A stretch of DNA of 64,000 nucleotides from Clostridia bacterium (GCA_017399695.1 JAFQBK010000016.1:363798-427797), one strand, 5' to 3'; positions 1 to 8,531 are shown, counted from the first letter of the stretch. Notes: generated by a model not told the origin, from the sequence alone. Made by a program: numbers and translations.

Positions 1-821
1 TTTCTGTCTTGCTTGCCAATCACCTGTGCACCAAAGCCAAGCGATTTTGAGCCGGTGCGGTCAGAAACAATCTTTTCGATACCCTCAAAGGCACCGCCGC
101 AAATGAACAGAATATTGGTTGTATCAATCTGCAGAAACTCCTGATGCGGATGCTTTCTTCCGCCCGTCGGGGGAACGGAAGCAACTGTACCCTCCAAAAT
201 TTTTAAAAGTGCCTGCTGAACACCCTCACCGCTGACATCACGGGTAATGGAGGTGTTCTCGGATTTCCTCGTAATTTTATCAATTTCATCAATGTAAATA
301 ATGCCACGCTGCGCTTCTTCAATGGAACCGTCAGCCGCCTGAATCAGCTTGAGCAGGATATTTTCCACGTCTTCACCGACATAGCCTGCCTCGGTCAGTG
401 TTGTTGCATCCGCAATCGCAAACGGAACATTCAAAATCTTTGCAAGTGTCTGCGCCAGCAGGGTTTTACCCGAGCCGGTCGGTCCAAGCAATAAAATATT
501 GGATTTCTGTATATCAATTTCGCCAATCTGGCGTTTGCTTTCAATTCTCTTATAGTGATTATAAACAGCGACAGAAAGTGCCTTTTTCGCGCTTTCCTGC
601 CCAATCACATACTGGTCTAAAACCTCTTTAATCTGCTTAGGTGTCGGAAGTCCCTCTAGACTAACCTCCATATCCACCAAATCAAAATTATCGCCCATAT
701 AACGATTGCACATTGCAATACATTCATTACAGATATTCACGTTCGGCCCCTTAAAAAGCTTTAATACCTGGCTTTCGTGCATACCGCAAAAGCTGCAGCG
801 CGCTTCTTTATGCTCATTCAT
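1..821 (-). CDS. clpX: ATP-dependent Clp protease ATP-binding subunit ClpX (partial, 3' end outside window)
   Basis: ClpX is the AAA+ unfoldase that delivers substrates to the ClpP protease. The translation starts [12 protein letters not shown], with the N-terminal zinc-binding cysteines at residues 9, 12, 31 and 34. The Walker A motif GPTGSGKT is at residues 113-120 and a Walker B IYIDEID follows. About 273 codons are present and the C-terminal part lies beyond base 1. An in-frame TTG at 830-828 (LSNMNEH) has a GGGG-containing site about 8 bases upstream, whereas the ATG has none at normal spacing, so translation may begin three codons earlier. It follows clpP on the same strand, as in many Bacillota. 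Identity is certain; the exact start is not. Confidence 0.95.
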   Translation of the reverse strand, partial: MNEHKEARCSFCGMHESQVLKLFKGPNVNICNECIAMCNRYMGDNFDLVDMEVSLEGLPTPKQIKEVLDQYVIGQESAKKALSVAVYNHYKRIESKRQIGEIDIQKSNILLLGPTGSGKTLLAQTLAKILNVPFAIADATTLTEAGYVGEDVENILLKLIQAADGSIEEAQRGIIYIDEIDKITRKSENTSITRDVSGEGVQQALLKILEGTVASVPPTGGRKHPHQEFLQIDTTNILFICGGAFEGIEKIVSDRTGSKSLGFGAQVIGKQDR

Positions 822-909
822 ATTCGACAATCTGTAAACACCCCGTTTCCATATTTTTGTAAAGCGGTTTGCTTTACACCCCGGCAGTCAACTGCCCAAT
901 CAAAATCAT

Positions 910-941
910 AAAGAGGCTGTCCGCAAAGTGGCAGCCTCTTT
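910..941 (-). terminator. Hairpin between clpP and clpX
   Basis: Arms 910-919 and 932-941 are perfectly complementary (AAAGAGGCTG / CAGCCTCTTT) around a 12-base loop, immediately after the clpP stop. The trailing T run on the minus strand is short and broken, so it may be a weak terminator or an mRNA-stabilising hairpin that uncouples clpX from tig-clpP. Confidence 0.5.
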
Positions 942-949
942 GTGCTTTC

Positions 950-1543
950 TTAAGCTTTGTCGATGCGCGAGGTAATCACTTCGTCGATCAAGCCATATTC
1001 TTTTGCTTCGATAGCAGACATAAAGTTATCTCTCTCTGTATCCTGCTTAATCACATCCAGCGGTTTTCCGGTGCGCTCACTTAAAATTTGATTCAGTTTA
1101 TCTTTGATGCGCAGGATTCGGTCTGCGTGAATTTTAATATCCGTCGCCTGTCCCTGCATTCCGCCCAAGGGCTGATGAATCATGATTTCGCTGTTAGGAA
1201 GCGCAATACGCTTACCCTTTGCGCCCGCCGCAAGTAAAAATGCACCCATGCTGGCAGCCATACCGATACAAATGGTTGACACATCGCACTTTATGTATTG
1301 CATTGTGTCATAAATTGCCATGCCGGAGGTAATCGACCCGCCGGGGCTATTGATATAAAGCTGGATATCTTTATCCGGGTCTTCGCCCTCTAAATAAAGC
1401 ATCTGTGCTACGACGAGGCTTGCCGTAACGTCATTGACCTCTTCGCCTAAAAAGATAATTCTGTCTTTTAACAGGCGGGAATAGATGTCATACGAACGCT
1501 CACCTCTTGAGGTCTGCTCTAAAACCATTGGTACCAAACTCAT
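950..1543 (-). CDS. clpP: ATP-dependent Clp protease proteolytic subunit ClpP
   Basis: ClpP is the serine peptidase that forms the tetradecameric degradation chamber loaded by ClpX. Starting at 1543, the protein is 197 residues, normal for the family. The catalytic triad is visible: Ser98 in GMAASMGAF, His123 in IMIHQPLGG and Asp172 in DTERDNF. A start six codons further upstream is possible, but a GGGAGG site at 1551-1556 lies 7 bases before the ATG at 1543 and would overlap that upstream start, so 1543 is chosen. It is downstream of tig (46-base gap) and upstream of clpX, the classic order. Confidence 0.97.
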   Translation of the reverse strand: MSLVPMVLEQTSRGERSYDIYSRLLKDRIIFLGEEVNDVTASLVVAQMLYLEGEDPDKDIQLYINSPGGSITSGMAIYDTMQYIKCDVSTICIGMAASMGAFLLAAGAKGKRIALPNSEIMIHQPLGGMQGQATDIKIHADRILRIKDKLNQILSERTGKPLDVIKQDTERDNFMSAIEAKEYGLIDEVITSRIDKA

Positions 1544-1589
1544 ATTATGACCTCCCATCATTGGAACTTTTGGCTCACTTCATTCAAAA

Positions 1590-3110
1590 TTATTCTGCGT
1601 CTTTTTCTGCCTTTGCTTTTGTTGTTTTCTTAGCAGTGGTCGTTGTCTTTTTCGCAGTAGTTTCTTTTTTCGCAGCAGTCGTGGTGGTTTTCTTTGCTGT
1701 TGTGGTCTTCTTTGCTGCCGGTTTCTTCTCTGCATCTGCAGCTTTAGCAGTCGTCTTTTTCGCTGCCGGTTTCTTTTCGCCATCTGCTGCTTTTGCAGTT
1801 GTTTTCTTTGCCGGAGCTTTTGCTTTGGTCCAGCTTGCGTTTTCCACGATGAACTCGGAAGCCTTGGAAAGCTTTAAGTCAGCCTTGATGTTTTCAATAT
1901 CCTCATCGCGAAGGAGAGACTTAATCTTATCCAGCTCCATATTGTAAGCTGCTGCCATATCAGCGAGATTCTTTTCTACATCCTCTTCGCTTACTTCGAT
2001 ATTTTCAATTTTTGCAATCGCTTCCAGCGCGAGCGTTGCTTTCACCTGACGCTCTGCCATCGGCTTCATCTGCTCTTTGTACTGCTCGATGCTGGAGCCT
2101 ACATAGGTCAGATACTGCTCAAAGGAAAGACCCTGCTGGGACATTCTCATATTGTTGTCGCTGATCATGCTTTCGATGCGTTTTTCAACCATGCACTCCG
2201 GCAGGTCAACCGTCATACCATCAACAACCTTTTCGATTGCAGCATTCTCTTTGTCCTGCTTGGTATGCTTTTCAGCTTCCTCTGTCATTTTAGCCTTAAT
2301 ATCAGCTTTTAATTCATCCAAGGTGTCAAATTCACTGATATCTTTTGCGAACTCATCATCGAGCGTCGGCAGCTCTTTATATTGTATGCTGTTTACCTTC
2401 ACTTTGAACACAGCAGGCTTGCCCTTTAATTCTTCTGCATGGTATGCTTCCGGGAAGGTAACGTTTACATCGAACTCATCGCCGATATTTTTGCCGACAA
2501 TCTGCTCTTCAAAGCCCGGAATGAAAGAACCGGAACCAATCTCTAAGTCATGGTTTTCTGCTTTTCCGCCCGGGAAAGCAACGCCATCGGTAAAGCCTTC
2601 AAAGTTAATGTTAGCGATATCGCCCTCTTTGACTGCTCTGTCTTCTACGCTGACCAAACGAGAGTTACGCTCCTGACGGCGCACAAGCTCTGCGTCTACA
2701 TCAGCATCGGATACAGTATGCTCAATATTTTCAAGTTTCATACCCTTATATTCGCCTAAAGTTACTTCCGGTTTTACCGTAACAGTTACGCTCAAAACCA
2801 AATCCTTACCGGAACCGATTTCCTTGACATCAAGCTTCGGTACATCAACCGGCTCGATACCCAGCTCACGGATTGCTTCGGTATAAGCATCCTGGCATAC
2901 AAAATCAACAGCGTCATCATAAAAGATGGCTTCGCCGTAGGTTTTTTCAATTAATTTTCTCGGTGCTTTACCTTTTCTGAAGCCACGAACCGTAATGTAC
3001 TTTACATTCTTACGGAACGACTTGTCCATAGCTTCATCAAATTTCGCTGCCGGTACTGTCATAGTAATCTCAGCAACATTGTTTTCCTTTTTCTCTAATA
3101 CGTTAGACAT
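1590..3110 (-). CDS. tig: Trigger factor with lysine-rich C-terminal tail
   Basis: Trigger factor is the ribosome-associated chaperone and peptidyl-prolyl isomerase that receives nascent chains. The N-terminal ribosome-binding domain carries the signature GFRKGKAPRKLIEK. An FKBP-type domain (EGDIANINFEGFTDG...PGFEEQIVG) and the SurA-like C-terminal domain follow. The family is usually about 430 residues; here the normal body ends near residue 426 (EFIVENAS) and is followed by 80 residues made almost only of Lys, Ala, Thr and a few Pro/Glu/Asp. That tail holds 25 lysines and 8 acidic residues and resembles histone-H1-like tails. The tail is in frame and uninterrupted. First gene of tig-clpP-clpX. 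Confidence 0.97.
   Translation of the reverse strand: MSNVLEKKENNVAEITMTVPAAKFDEAMDKSFRKNVKYITVRGFRKGKAPRKLIEKTYGEAIFYDDAVDFVCQDAYTEAIRELGIEPVDVPKLDVKEIGSGKDLVLSVTVTVKPEVTLGEYKGMKLENIEHTVSDADVDAELVRRQERNSRLVSVEDRAVKEGDIANINFEGFTDGVAFPGGKAENHDLEIGSGSFIPGFEEQIVGKNIGDEFDVNVTFPEAYHAEELKGKPAVFKVKVNSIQYKELPTLDDEFAKDISEFDTLDELKADIKAKMTEEAEKHTKQDKENAAIEKVVDGMTVDLPECMVEKRIESMISDNNMRMSQQGLSFEQYLTYVGSSIEQYKEQMKPMAERQVKATLALEAIAKIENIEVSEEDVEKNLADMAAAYNMELDKIKSLLRDEDIENIKADLKLSKASEFIVENASWTKAKAPAKKTTAKAADGEKKPAAKKTTAKAADAEKKPAAKKTTTAKKTTTTAAKKETTAKKTTTTAKKTTKAKAEKDAE
1701..1811 (-). repeat. Tandem 48-bp coding repeat in the trigger factor tail
   Basis: Two consecutive 16-residue units, AKKTTAKAADGEKKPA and AKKTTAKAADAEKKPA, are followed by a partial third unit (AKKTT). 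The DNA is correspondingly repeated in 48-bp steps. Downstream, shorter KKTTT-type units continue almost to the stop codon. Confidence 0.85.
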
Positions 3111-3156
3111 ATTTCCCTTGTCCTCCCTGTTTCTCTCTTTTTATATCCATTGGGAT

Positions 3157-3186
3157 ATTATACCACAACAAAACCCCATTTTTCAA
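3157..3186 (-). promoter_or_regulatory. Promoter for tig-clpP
   Basis: On the minus strand TTGAAA (3186-3181) and TATAAT (3162-3157) are separated by 18 bases, a good housekeeping sigma-A promoter about 50 bases before the tig start. Confidence 0.7.
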
Positions 3187-3213
3187 TACCTATTTTTATT
3201 ATTTTCAAATTAT

Positions 3214-4047
3214 TCACGATTCCCATCGGCGCTCTGCATCAAAACCATAGGCAAATACCAACTGGAGCTCTTTACAATTTGCAATGTCCTGCGGCAAAAC
3301 CAGCCAACCATCTCCATCGATATCCAGTCCTGCCGCATAGTATGCCTGCCAGACGAGGTGCGAACAATGGGTGGAATTCATGGGCAAATCGTTTTGCTTA
3401 TCCTTTTTCCAAAGCCCTGCCAAAAAGCTGTAATCCACACCAACAAGGTGCTCTTTTGCAAAGCTTGCCGCCTGCTGGGCAACCATATTATCTTTCGGTC
3501 TTAAGATAAGGAGTGTCGGATAGCGAGTCCATTTTTCCACTGACTGAACCGAGGATTTCACACCCAAAAGCACCGATTCTACAGTTTTTCCCCGTGATGC
3601 ATCAACAACAATGCCTGCGTGACCGTGACGGAATCCTAAGGTATGGGTTGAACGGGTAATTAAAATGTCCCCGTCACGAAGAGGCGGAAGCTTGATTCTA
3701 TCCGCATTTGTCGCAAGCTGTTCCTCTTTGGTTGTCGGGAAAAAGATGAAATTACACTGGTACTCTGCAGGTGTATGATACTGATTCTGAAACGCAAGTA
3801 TGGTTTCGCTAAAACCATCGGCTTGCGTTCTCAAATCTTCTATGGCGGATTTTCCGAGTCCTGTTTGGTTCAGCAAAAAAACATAGTCTCCATCGTCCAG
3901 TTTTTCTTTCTGTAAAAGGTGTTCTATATTCACTTTTTCCGTCTCGGGAAGCTTACGTGCGCCGTTTTCACATACTGCAAAAAGCACAACAATCAACACA
4001 AGCAAAAATGCCAAAGCTATTATCGCAAATGAAACTCTTTTTTTCAT
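3214..4047 (-). CDS. YiiX/YebB-like permuted NlpC/P60 cysteine hydrolase, membrane-anchored
   Basis: The 277-residue protein starts MKKRVSFAIIALAFLLVLIVV, an uncleaved anchor or signal segment (residues about 5-25). The body has the signatures of permuted papain-fold YiiX-like enzymes: a His in GFRHGHAGIVVD and a Cys in STHCSHLVWQAYY. Members hydrolyse amide or ester bonds, often in lipid or peptidoglycan contexts; the substrate here is unknown. A DIDGDG segment near the C-terminus could bind calcium. The start at 4047 is chosen over one 16 codons upstream because AAAGGA sits 6 bases before it. It is a single gene, convergent with tig's upstream region and divergent from the spoVAC pair. Confidence 0.75.
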   Translation of the reverse strand: MKKRVSFAIIALAFLLVLIVVLFAVCENGARKLPETEKVNIEHLLQKEKLDDGDYVFLLNQTGLGKSAIEDLRTQADGFSETILAFQNQYHTPAEYQCNFIFFPTTKEEQLATNADRIKLPPLRDGDILITRSTHTLGFRHGHAGIVVDASRGKTVESVLLGVKSSVQSVEKWTRYPTLLILRPKDNMVAQQAASFAKEHLVGVDYSFLAGLWKKDKQNDLPMNSTHCSHLVWQAYYAAGLDIDGDGWLVLPQDIANCKELQLVFAYGFDAERRWES

Positions 4048-4188
4048 ACGGATTCCTTTCCAAATTTCTTTGCTTTTATTGTAACAAATTTTCAAAATAA
4101 TTCAAGTGATTTTTGCTCTTTCACCGTATATTTCTGCAACTTTTGAAAAACACTATTTTTGTAATTTTGGTCGGAAGGAGAATGCTTT

Positions 4189-4353
4189 ATGACGGCAAAA
4201 CGGGTCCGCGGCATCTGTATATTCCTGATTGCTTTTGTTTTGATTGCCGCACTTTCCTGGTATCTGGTAAAAAGCAAAGGAGAAAACAGACATTCCAAAG
4301 CCGTGATGGTCATGATGACAAAGCAATATAAAGGAGAATGTTATGAAGAATAA
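4189..4353 (+). CDS. 54-residue single-pass membrane peptide, coupled to spoVAC
   Basis: This short frame reads MTAKRVRGICIF... with a basic N-terminus, a hydrophobic segment at about residues 9-26 (LIAFVLIAALSWYLV) and a charged C-terminal tail ending KGECYEE. A strong GGAAGGAG site (4173-4180) lies 8 bases before the ATG. Its 3' end overlaps the first codons of spoVAC by 11 bases, so the two are probably translationally coupled, and the SD for spoVAC (AAGGAG) lies inside this gene. I do not recognise a family. By position it may be a forespore membrane protein; this is inference. Confidence 0.7.
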   Translation: MTAKRVRGICIFLIAFVLIAALSWYLVKSKGENRHSKAVMVMMTKQYKGECYEE

Positions 4354-4792
4354 AATGACAAATGAACAGTATCAAAAGTATGTCGATAAAAAAACGCCCA
4401 ACTCGACTCTTTTAAAGGACGTGACGCTTGCCTTTTTGGTCGGCGGTCTGATTTGCATCATCGGTCAGGCAATTTCTGACGGCTACCGTGGGCTTGGGCT
4501 ATCTGAGGAACTGATTTCCCCTGCCACTTCTGTCAGTCTGATTTTTATCGGCGCACTGCTCACCGGGCTCGGTCTTTATGACAAAATCGCTAAATTTGCC
4601 GGCGCCGGTACTATCGTTCCGATTACCGGGTTCTCCAATTCGATTGTATCCCCTGCGATGGAGTTTAAGAGCGAGGGCCTGGTATTGGGTCTTGCCGCTA
4701 AAATGTTCGTCATCGCTGGTCCGGTACTGGTTTACGGCATTACTGCGTCAGTACTTGCAGGGATTGTATACCTTCTGTTGTCTGCTATCTAG
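4343..4792 (+). CDS. spoVAC: Stage V sporulation protein AC (dipicolinate uptake channel subunit)
   Basis: SpoVAC is an inner-membrane protein of the SpoVA channel that moves Ca-dipicolinate into the forespore and releases it at germination. The 149-residue length, the N-terminal YQKYVDKKTPNSTLLKD and the motif KIAKFAGAGTIVPITGFSN are typical. Several membrane segments are seen (about residues 28-45, 58-76, 108-148). The usual partners spoVAD and spoVAEB do not follow; instead a terminator closes the unit. It overlaps a 54-codon membrane peptide gene upstream. Confidence 0.93.
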   Translation: MKNKMTNEQYQKYVDKKTPNSTLLKDVTLAFLVGGLICIIGQAISDGYRGLGLSEELISPATSVSLIFIGALLTGLGLYDKIAKFAGAGTIVPITGFSNSIVSPAMEFKSEGLVLGLAAKMFVIAGPVLVYGITASVLAGIVYLLLSAI

Positions 4793-4824
4793 GCTGTAGA
4801 AAAATGCGCAGAACACACAAGGCA

Positions 4825-4863
4825 AAAAAAGAACTGTGGCAAATTTGCCACAGTTCTTTTTTA
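4825..4863. terminator. Bidirectional terminator between spoVAC and the cysteine-synthase gene
   Basis: Arms 4827-4843 and 4844-4860 form a 17-bp perfect inverted repeat flanked by A runs on one side and T runs on the other, so it works for both convergent genes. The minus-strand stop codon (4861-4863) lies at its edge. Confidence 0.9.
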
Positions 4864-5871
4864 TCTGATCACCCGAATACCCAAAAGCTCCACTTCTTTG
4901 GAGAGGTAACCCTCCTCAGGAATCTGCGGTTTGGAATAGTCTGTCGAAAGATACTTTTTATTATCATCTGCAAACACGGTTACGACTGTGCTGTCGTCAC
5001 CTAAGCTATCTTGCGCAAGTAGTACGCCAAGGAAGTTTGCGCCGGAGGAAACGCCCACGCCGATGCCAAGTTCTTCCGAGAGCATTCTTGCCATGCAAAT
5101 TGCGTCACCATCATCCACAGAAACTACACCGTTAGTCTGCTCCAGTTTCAAAATGTCGGGAATAAATTCATCTGATATACCGTAAATTCGATGTTTTCCA
5201 ACTTTATAGCCGGTAGAGAGCGTCGGGGAATTGGACGGCTCCAAGGGGTAAACTTTGCAATCGGGATTTGCTTTTTTCAGACTTTCTGCAATTCCCATCA
5301 CCGTACCGCCGGTTCCGACACCGGCAACGACCGCGTCCGCGGTTTTACCGATGCTTTTAAACTGGCTTACGATTTCCTCCCCTGTCCATACAGCGTGTGC
5401 CTCTACATTATCAGGATTGGAGAACTGATTCGGCAAAAATGCTCCGCCCTTTGCCGCTCTTTCTTCCGTCATACGAATCGAGCCTAAAAAGCCTCCTTCT
5501 TCATGGGAAACCAGACGCACCTTTGCACCAAAGCTTTCCATCAGCGCGATGCGCTCACGGCTCATCCAGTCAGGCATATAAATTTCTACCGGATGACCAA
5601 GGTACCTTCCAAGTGCAGAAAACGAAATGCCCGTATTTCCACTGGTTGCCTCAACAATGGTATCTCCCGGAGAAATCGTACCCTCTTCATACGCTTTTTT
5701 CAAAATGTGATACGCCACACGGTCTTTGATACTGCCCGTCAGATTATAGTACTCCGCCTTTGCGTACACCTTTCGTTCTTTCCCGCGAAAGCGCAGGGAA
5801 ATTTCAACGAGCGGTGTTCCGCCAATCATTGGCCGTATCGCCTCAAATTTTTGTGTTATGGTTTGTTCCAT
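4861..5871 (-). CDS. PLP-dependent cysteine synthase family protein
   Basis: Fold-type II PLP enzyme related to CysK/CysM, which make cysteine from O-acetylserine and sulfide. The PLP lysine is in [10 protein letters not shown] (about residue 50), followed by the substrate loop [11 protein letters not shown] and the phosphate-binding [10 protein letters not shown]. Length is 336, against about 305-310 for typical CysK. The usual CysK segment NPGGSVKDR is replaced by NLTGSIKDR and GIGAGFIP by GISDEFIP, so it belongs to a divergent branch whose donor may not be O-acetylserine. It lies 56 bases downstream of the SCIFF maturase gene on the same strand and could be cotranscribed with it. Confidence 0.85.
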   Translation of the reverse strand: MEQTITQKFEAIRPMIGGTPLVEISLRFRGKERKVYAKAEYYNLTGSIKDRVAYHILKKAYEEGTISPGDTIVEATSGNTGISFSALGRYLGHPVEIYMPDWMSRERIALMESFGAKVRLVSHEEGGFLGSIRMTEERAAKGGAFLPNQFSNPDNVEAHAVWTGEEIVSQFKSIGKTADAVVAGVGTGGTVMGIAESLKKANPDCKVYPLEPSNSPTLSTGYKVGKHRIYGISDEFIPDILKLEQTNGVVSVDDGDAICMARMLSEELGIGVGVSSGANFLGVLLAQDSLGDDSTVVTVFADDNKKYLSTDYSKPQIPEEGYLSKEVELLGIRVIR

Positions 5872-5927
5872 ATGTAACCCTCACTATGAATCATTCTGCT
5901 TTATTATATTCAATGCAACAATTTTTT

Positions 5928-7310
5928 CTACTCTTGCTCTTCTTCCATCTCGCGAAATTTCACTGCACAGTAAAGTGCGCACTCTACGCGCTTTCTCTGC
6001 AGATGACAGCTCATTTCAAGCGGTGTATTAATGTCTCCGCAGTACTGATACGCATTCGCCGGACAGCCGCCGCTGCAATAGAACTTCGCAAAGCAATTTT
6101 CGCACGCAGGCTTGGTGTAGACATTTGAAGACTCAAACATATGTTTAATTTCTTCGTTTAAGCCGTCTTCTTTGACATTACCCATTTTCATTTTTTCATC
6201 ACCAACGAACTGATGACAGGGATAAATATCTCCGTTCGGCGCAACCGCTACGTACTCGTGCCCAGAGCCGCAACCGGACAGGCGTTTTGCAACGCAAGGA
6301 CCGCCCTCTAAGTCAATCATAAAGTGGAAGAAATTAAAGCCCTTGCCCTCTTTTCTGCGTTTGACATACTCGATTGCCAGTTTTTCATATTCTGCATAAA
6401 TCGTGTCCAAATCTTCCGGGCGAAGTGCATAATCCTCGGTCTGCGCCGCAACGACCGGCTCTACCGAAACCTGCTTAAAGCCCAAGTCGGCAAAATGCAG
6501 AACATCTTCAGCAAAATCAAGGTTCTTTCGGGTGAAGGTGCCACGCACATAATAGTTATCCTGACCTCTCGACTCTGCCATATCCTGAAACTTTCCAACG
6601 ATGCTGTCATAGGTTCCGCTGCCGTCGATGCGGGTACGCATATAGTCATTGACCTCTTTGCGACCATCAAGACTCAAAACGATATTCACCATATGCTCGT
6701 TGATATATTTCTTTTTGTCTTCGTCTAACAAAATACCGTTGGTGGTAATGGTAAAGCGGAAGTTTTTGCCGTATTTCTTTTCTTCTTCCCTTGCATAGCT
6801 GACAATGCCTTTTACCACGTCAAAGTTTAACAGCGGTTCACCGCCAAAGAAGTCAATCTCAATATTACGGCGGTTGCCGGAATTTCTAATCACAAAATCA
6901 ATTGCCTGCTTACCTACCTCCAAGGGCATCAGGCTTCTTTGTCCCTCATAGGAGCCTGTCCCAGCAAAGCAGTATTTACATCTTAAATTACAATCGTGCG
7001 CAATATGCAGACACATTGCCTTAACCACGGAGTTTTTATGCCAGTTTTTTGCATACTCGCGGTATGGGTCCTCGGTAAACAGCATTTCTTCCCCGCAGAG
7101 CTCTAAAATGTCTGCGTATGCTTCTTTGAGTTCCTCCGCCGGATATTTTTTCGACAGTTCATCAAGAATTTCTGCCGGAATTTCCTCCTCGGTTGGACGG
7201 GTGCCGAGCGCCTCAATCAGTTCTTTTGTCATATCATCCACTTCGTGCACCGCACCGCTGTAAACATCCAGCACAATATTGGTGCCGTCAATGGTAAATT
7301 GATGTATCAT
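5928..7310 (-). CDS. scfB: Radical SAM/SPASM thioether-forming SCIFF peptide maturase
   Basis: This 460-residue enzyme installs thioether cross-links in the SCIFF precursor encoded just upstream. An N-terminal peptide-recognition (RRE-like) region of about 95 residues precedes the radical SAM motif CNLRCKYC, the FFGGEP segment, and a C-terminal SPASM region rich in Cys (GCGSGHEY, YPCHQF, CENCFAKFYCSGGCPAN) expected to bind two auxiliary 4Fe-4S clusters. An SD-like GGAAGG lies 11 bases before the ATG. The gene is separated from the precursor gene by a terminator-like hairpin, which would keep enzyme levels below precursor levels. Assignment rests on both the domain layout and the adjacent SCIFF gene. 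Confidence 0.95.
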   Translation of the reverse strand: MIHQFTIDGTNIVLDVYSGAVHEVDDMTKELIEALGTRPTEEEIPAEILDELSKKYPAEELKEAYADILELCGEEMLFTEDPYREYAKNWHKNSVVKAMCLHIAHDCNLRCKYCFAGTGSYEGQRSLMPLEVGKQAIDFVIRNSGNRRNIEIDFFGGEPLLNFDVVKGIVSYAREEEKKYGKNFRFTITTNGILLDEDKKKYINEHMVNIVLSLDGRKEVNDYMRTRIDGSGTYDSIVGKFQDMAESRGQDNYYVRGTFTRKNLDFAEDVLHFADLGFKQVSVEPVVAAQTEDYALRPEDLDTIYAEYEKLAIEYVKRRKEGKGFNFFHFMIDLEGGPCVAKRLSGCGSGHEYVAVAPNGDIYPCHQFVGDEKMKMGNVKEDGLNEEIKHMFESSNVYTKPACENCFAKFYCSGGCPANAYQYCGDINTPLEMSCHLQRKRVECALYCAVKFREMEEEQE

Positions 7311-7396
7311 TTCATTTCAATCCTTCCGTATGTACTCGTTTAAGGGCTGTCGCACAAGAGACAGACCGCCTGTTCTGCATTTTATGCCGCAGTCCT

Positions 7397-7434
7397 TAAA
7401 AAAACGCGAAAAGGCGGCAACGATTGTTACCGCC
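7397..7434 (-). terminator. Attenuating terminator between SCIFF precursor and maturase
   Basis: On the minus strand GGCGGTAAC-AATC-GTTGCCGCC (one U-G wobble) is followed by TTTTCGCG and a run of seven T. Placed directly after the precursor gene, it should let only part of the transcripts reach the maturase gene. Confidence 0.8.
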
Positions 7435-7452
7435 TGTTCATTTCCGCTTTTC

Positions 7453-7593
7453 TTATACTCTTTCGCACTTCTGGTTAGCAACCGTGCAGGAGGTTTTGCA
7501 AGCAGACTGGCAGGAGGTCTGGCATTCGCCGCATCCACCCTTCTTCATGCTTTCCTTCAGGCTTGCTTTGTTACAGGTTTTAATGTGTTTCAT
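7453..7593 (-). CDS. scfA: SCIFF ranthipeptide precursor (six cysteines in forty-five residues)
   Basis: The 46-residue peptide begins MKHIKTCNKASLKESMKKG and ends with the conserved core GGCGECQTSCQSACKTSCTV, then a last Cys at residue 43. The core cysteines are at 21, 24, 28, 32, 36 and 43; an extra Cys is present at residue 7 in the leader. The family is nearly universal in Clostridia and is modified by the radical SAM enzyme encoded downstream; ranthipeptides of this type have been linked to population-density signalling. A GGAGGG site lies 7 bases before the ATG. Its neighbours (TIGR04086 protein, yajC) are the standard ones. Confidence 0.96.
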   Translation of the reverse strand: MKHIKTCNKASLKESMKKGGCGECQTSCQSACKTSCTVANQKCERV

Positions 7594-7609
7594 CCGTGTT
7601 CCCTCCATC

Positions 7610-8029
7610 TCACCTTTTTCTTTTGTCGGACATATTAATGCCGAAAATTCCGCCTGCTGCGCCGGCTAAAAGATGAAGCAAGGTCATAATCAGAAAATAA
7701 CTGCTCATCTTTGCGCCAAACGTGACAGACGAAAGTAAAAACAAAACCAAACTGTATAAAACGCCGACCAAAATACCTCTGAGCCATCCGCGGCTTTTTG
7801 CCACGCGCGCCGCCATCATACCGCCGACTGCCACTGACAACAGGGAGGCGACGATTACAATAAACGGAATCAGATGCTCGGGCATCGGTGTATAGGTTAA
7901 AAGGAGTGCCGCAAGTACAAAGACGCCTGCCAAAAGACCAAAGGTCCAAAGCATCGCCTTAAGCAGCGCCTCCGCCCCCACCTTTGCGGGTCTTGAATCC
8001 TTCACCGCTTTATACTCTTGAAAAGCCAT
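7610..8029 (-). CDS. TIGR04086 family membrane protein
   Basis: Small integral membrane protein of 139 residues with four hydrophobic segments after a charged N-terminus (FQEYKAVKDSRPAK). It matches the TIGR04086/YrzE-like family that is characteristically encoded next to SCIFF in Clostridia; its function is unknown. The start at 8029 is chosen because AGGAGG (8037-8042) lies 7 bases upstream; the longer reading from 8056 would span that site. It sits 16 bases upstream of scfA and downstream of yajC, so the three probably share the yajC promoter. Confidence 0.85.
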   Translation of the reverse strand: MAFQEYKAVKDSRPAKVGAEALLKAMLWTFGLLAGVFVLAALLLTYTPMPEHLIPFIVIVASLLSVAVGGMMAARVAKSRGWLRGILVGVLYSLVLFLLSSVTFGAKMSSYFLIMTLLHLLAGAAGGIFGINMSDKRKR

Positions 8030-8102
8030 TTCCATTCCTCCTAAAAAATCGGTCATAGTCCTATCCTATACCTATTCTTTTGGGAGAAAAAATATGCTTT
8101 TA

Positions 8103-8492
8103 TCAGTTCGAGCTTGCCGGTTTTACAACCTCACGAACTGCCCAGCGTTCCATCGTCATTGGTTGTTTTTCGGTTCTGGTACCGGTCTCAATAACGATTT
8201 TTTCGTCCTTGATTTTGGTAATCGTACCGACAATACCGCCAATTGTGATAATATTATCACCGACTTTTAAGTTCGCGAGCATATTCTTATTTTCCTTATC
8301 GCGCTTTCTCTGCGGACGAATCAGGATAAAATAAAATACGACAATCAAAATGAGCATCGGTAACAAGCTGACTAAAAGCTCCATCGGACCTGCCTGCTGC
8401 GGTTGTGCGCCTTCTTGGGCCGGCTCTGCAAAAGCAGTTACACTGCCTAAAAGCATCATCACCGAAGTCAATGCCATTGCTAATTTTTTCAT
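8103..8492 (-). CDS. yajC: Preprotein translocase subunit YajC
   Basis: YajC is a small membrane component associated with SecDF and the Sec translocon. The 129-residue protein has the family signature FYFILIRPQRKRDKE after one membrane segment (about residues 40-58) and the conserved LKVGDNIITIGGIVGTI. Unusually, a second hydrophobic segment with a signal-peptide look (residues 1-22, ending AFAEPA) precedes it, making the N-terminus longer than in most YajC. secD/secF are not adjacent. Confidence 0.93.
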   Translation of the reverse strand: MKKLAMALTSVMMLLGSVTAFAEPAQEGAQPQQAGPMELLVSLLPMLILIVVFYFILIRPQRKRDKENKNMLANLKVGDNIITIGGIVGTITKIKDEKIVIETGTRTEKQPMTMERWAVREVVKPASSN

Positions 8493-8531
8493 CCTCTACA
8501 CCTCCAATACCAAATATATTAACATTATATA

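Noticed and set aside
1507..1947. Plus-strand frame rich in Phe/Val/Ala opposite the trigger factor tail
   Set aside because: It is the complement of the Lys/Ala/Thr repeat coding region and has no ribosome site; a shadow of tig.
3214..4095. Upstream start at 4095 for the YiiX-like gene
   Set aside because: The internal ATG at 4047 has AAAGGA at good spacing and begins directly with a signal-anchor sequence; the upstream start has none.
4100..4188. Sigma-G-like promoter before the spoVAC pair
   Set aside because: A GTATA and a CACTATT segment are present but do not match the consensus well enough to report.
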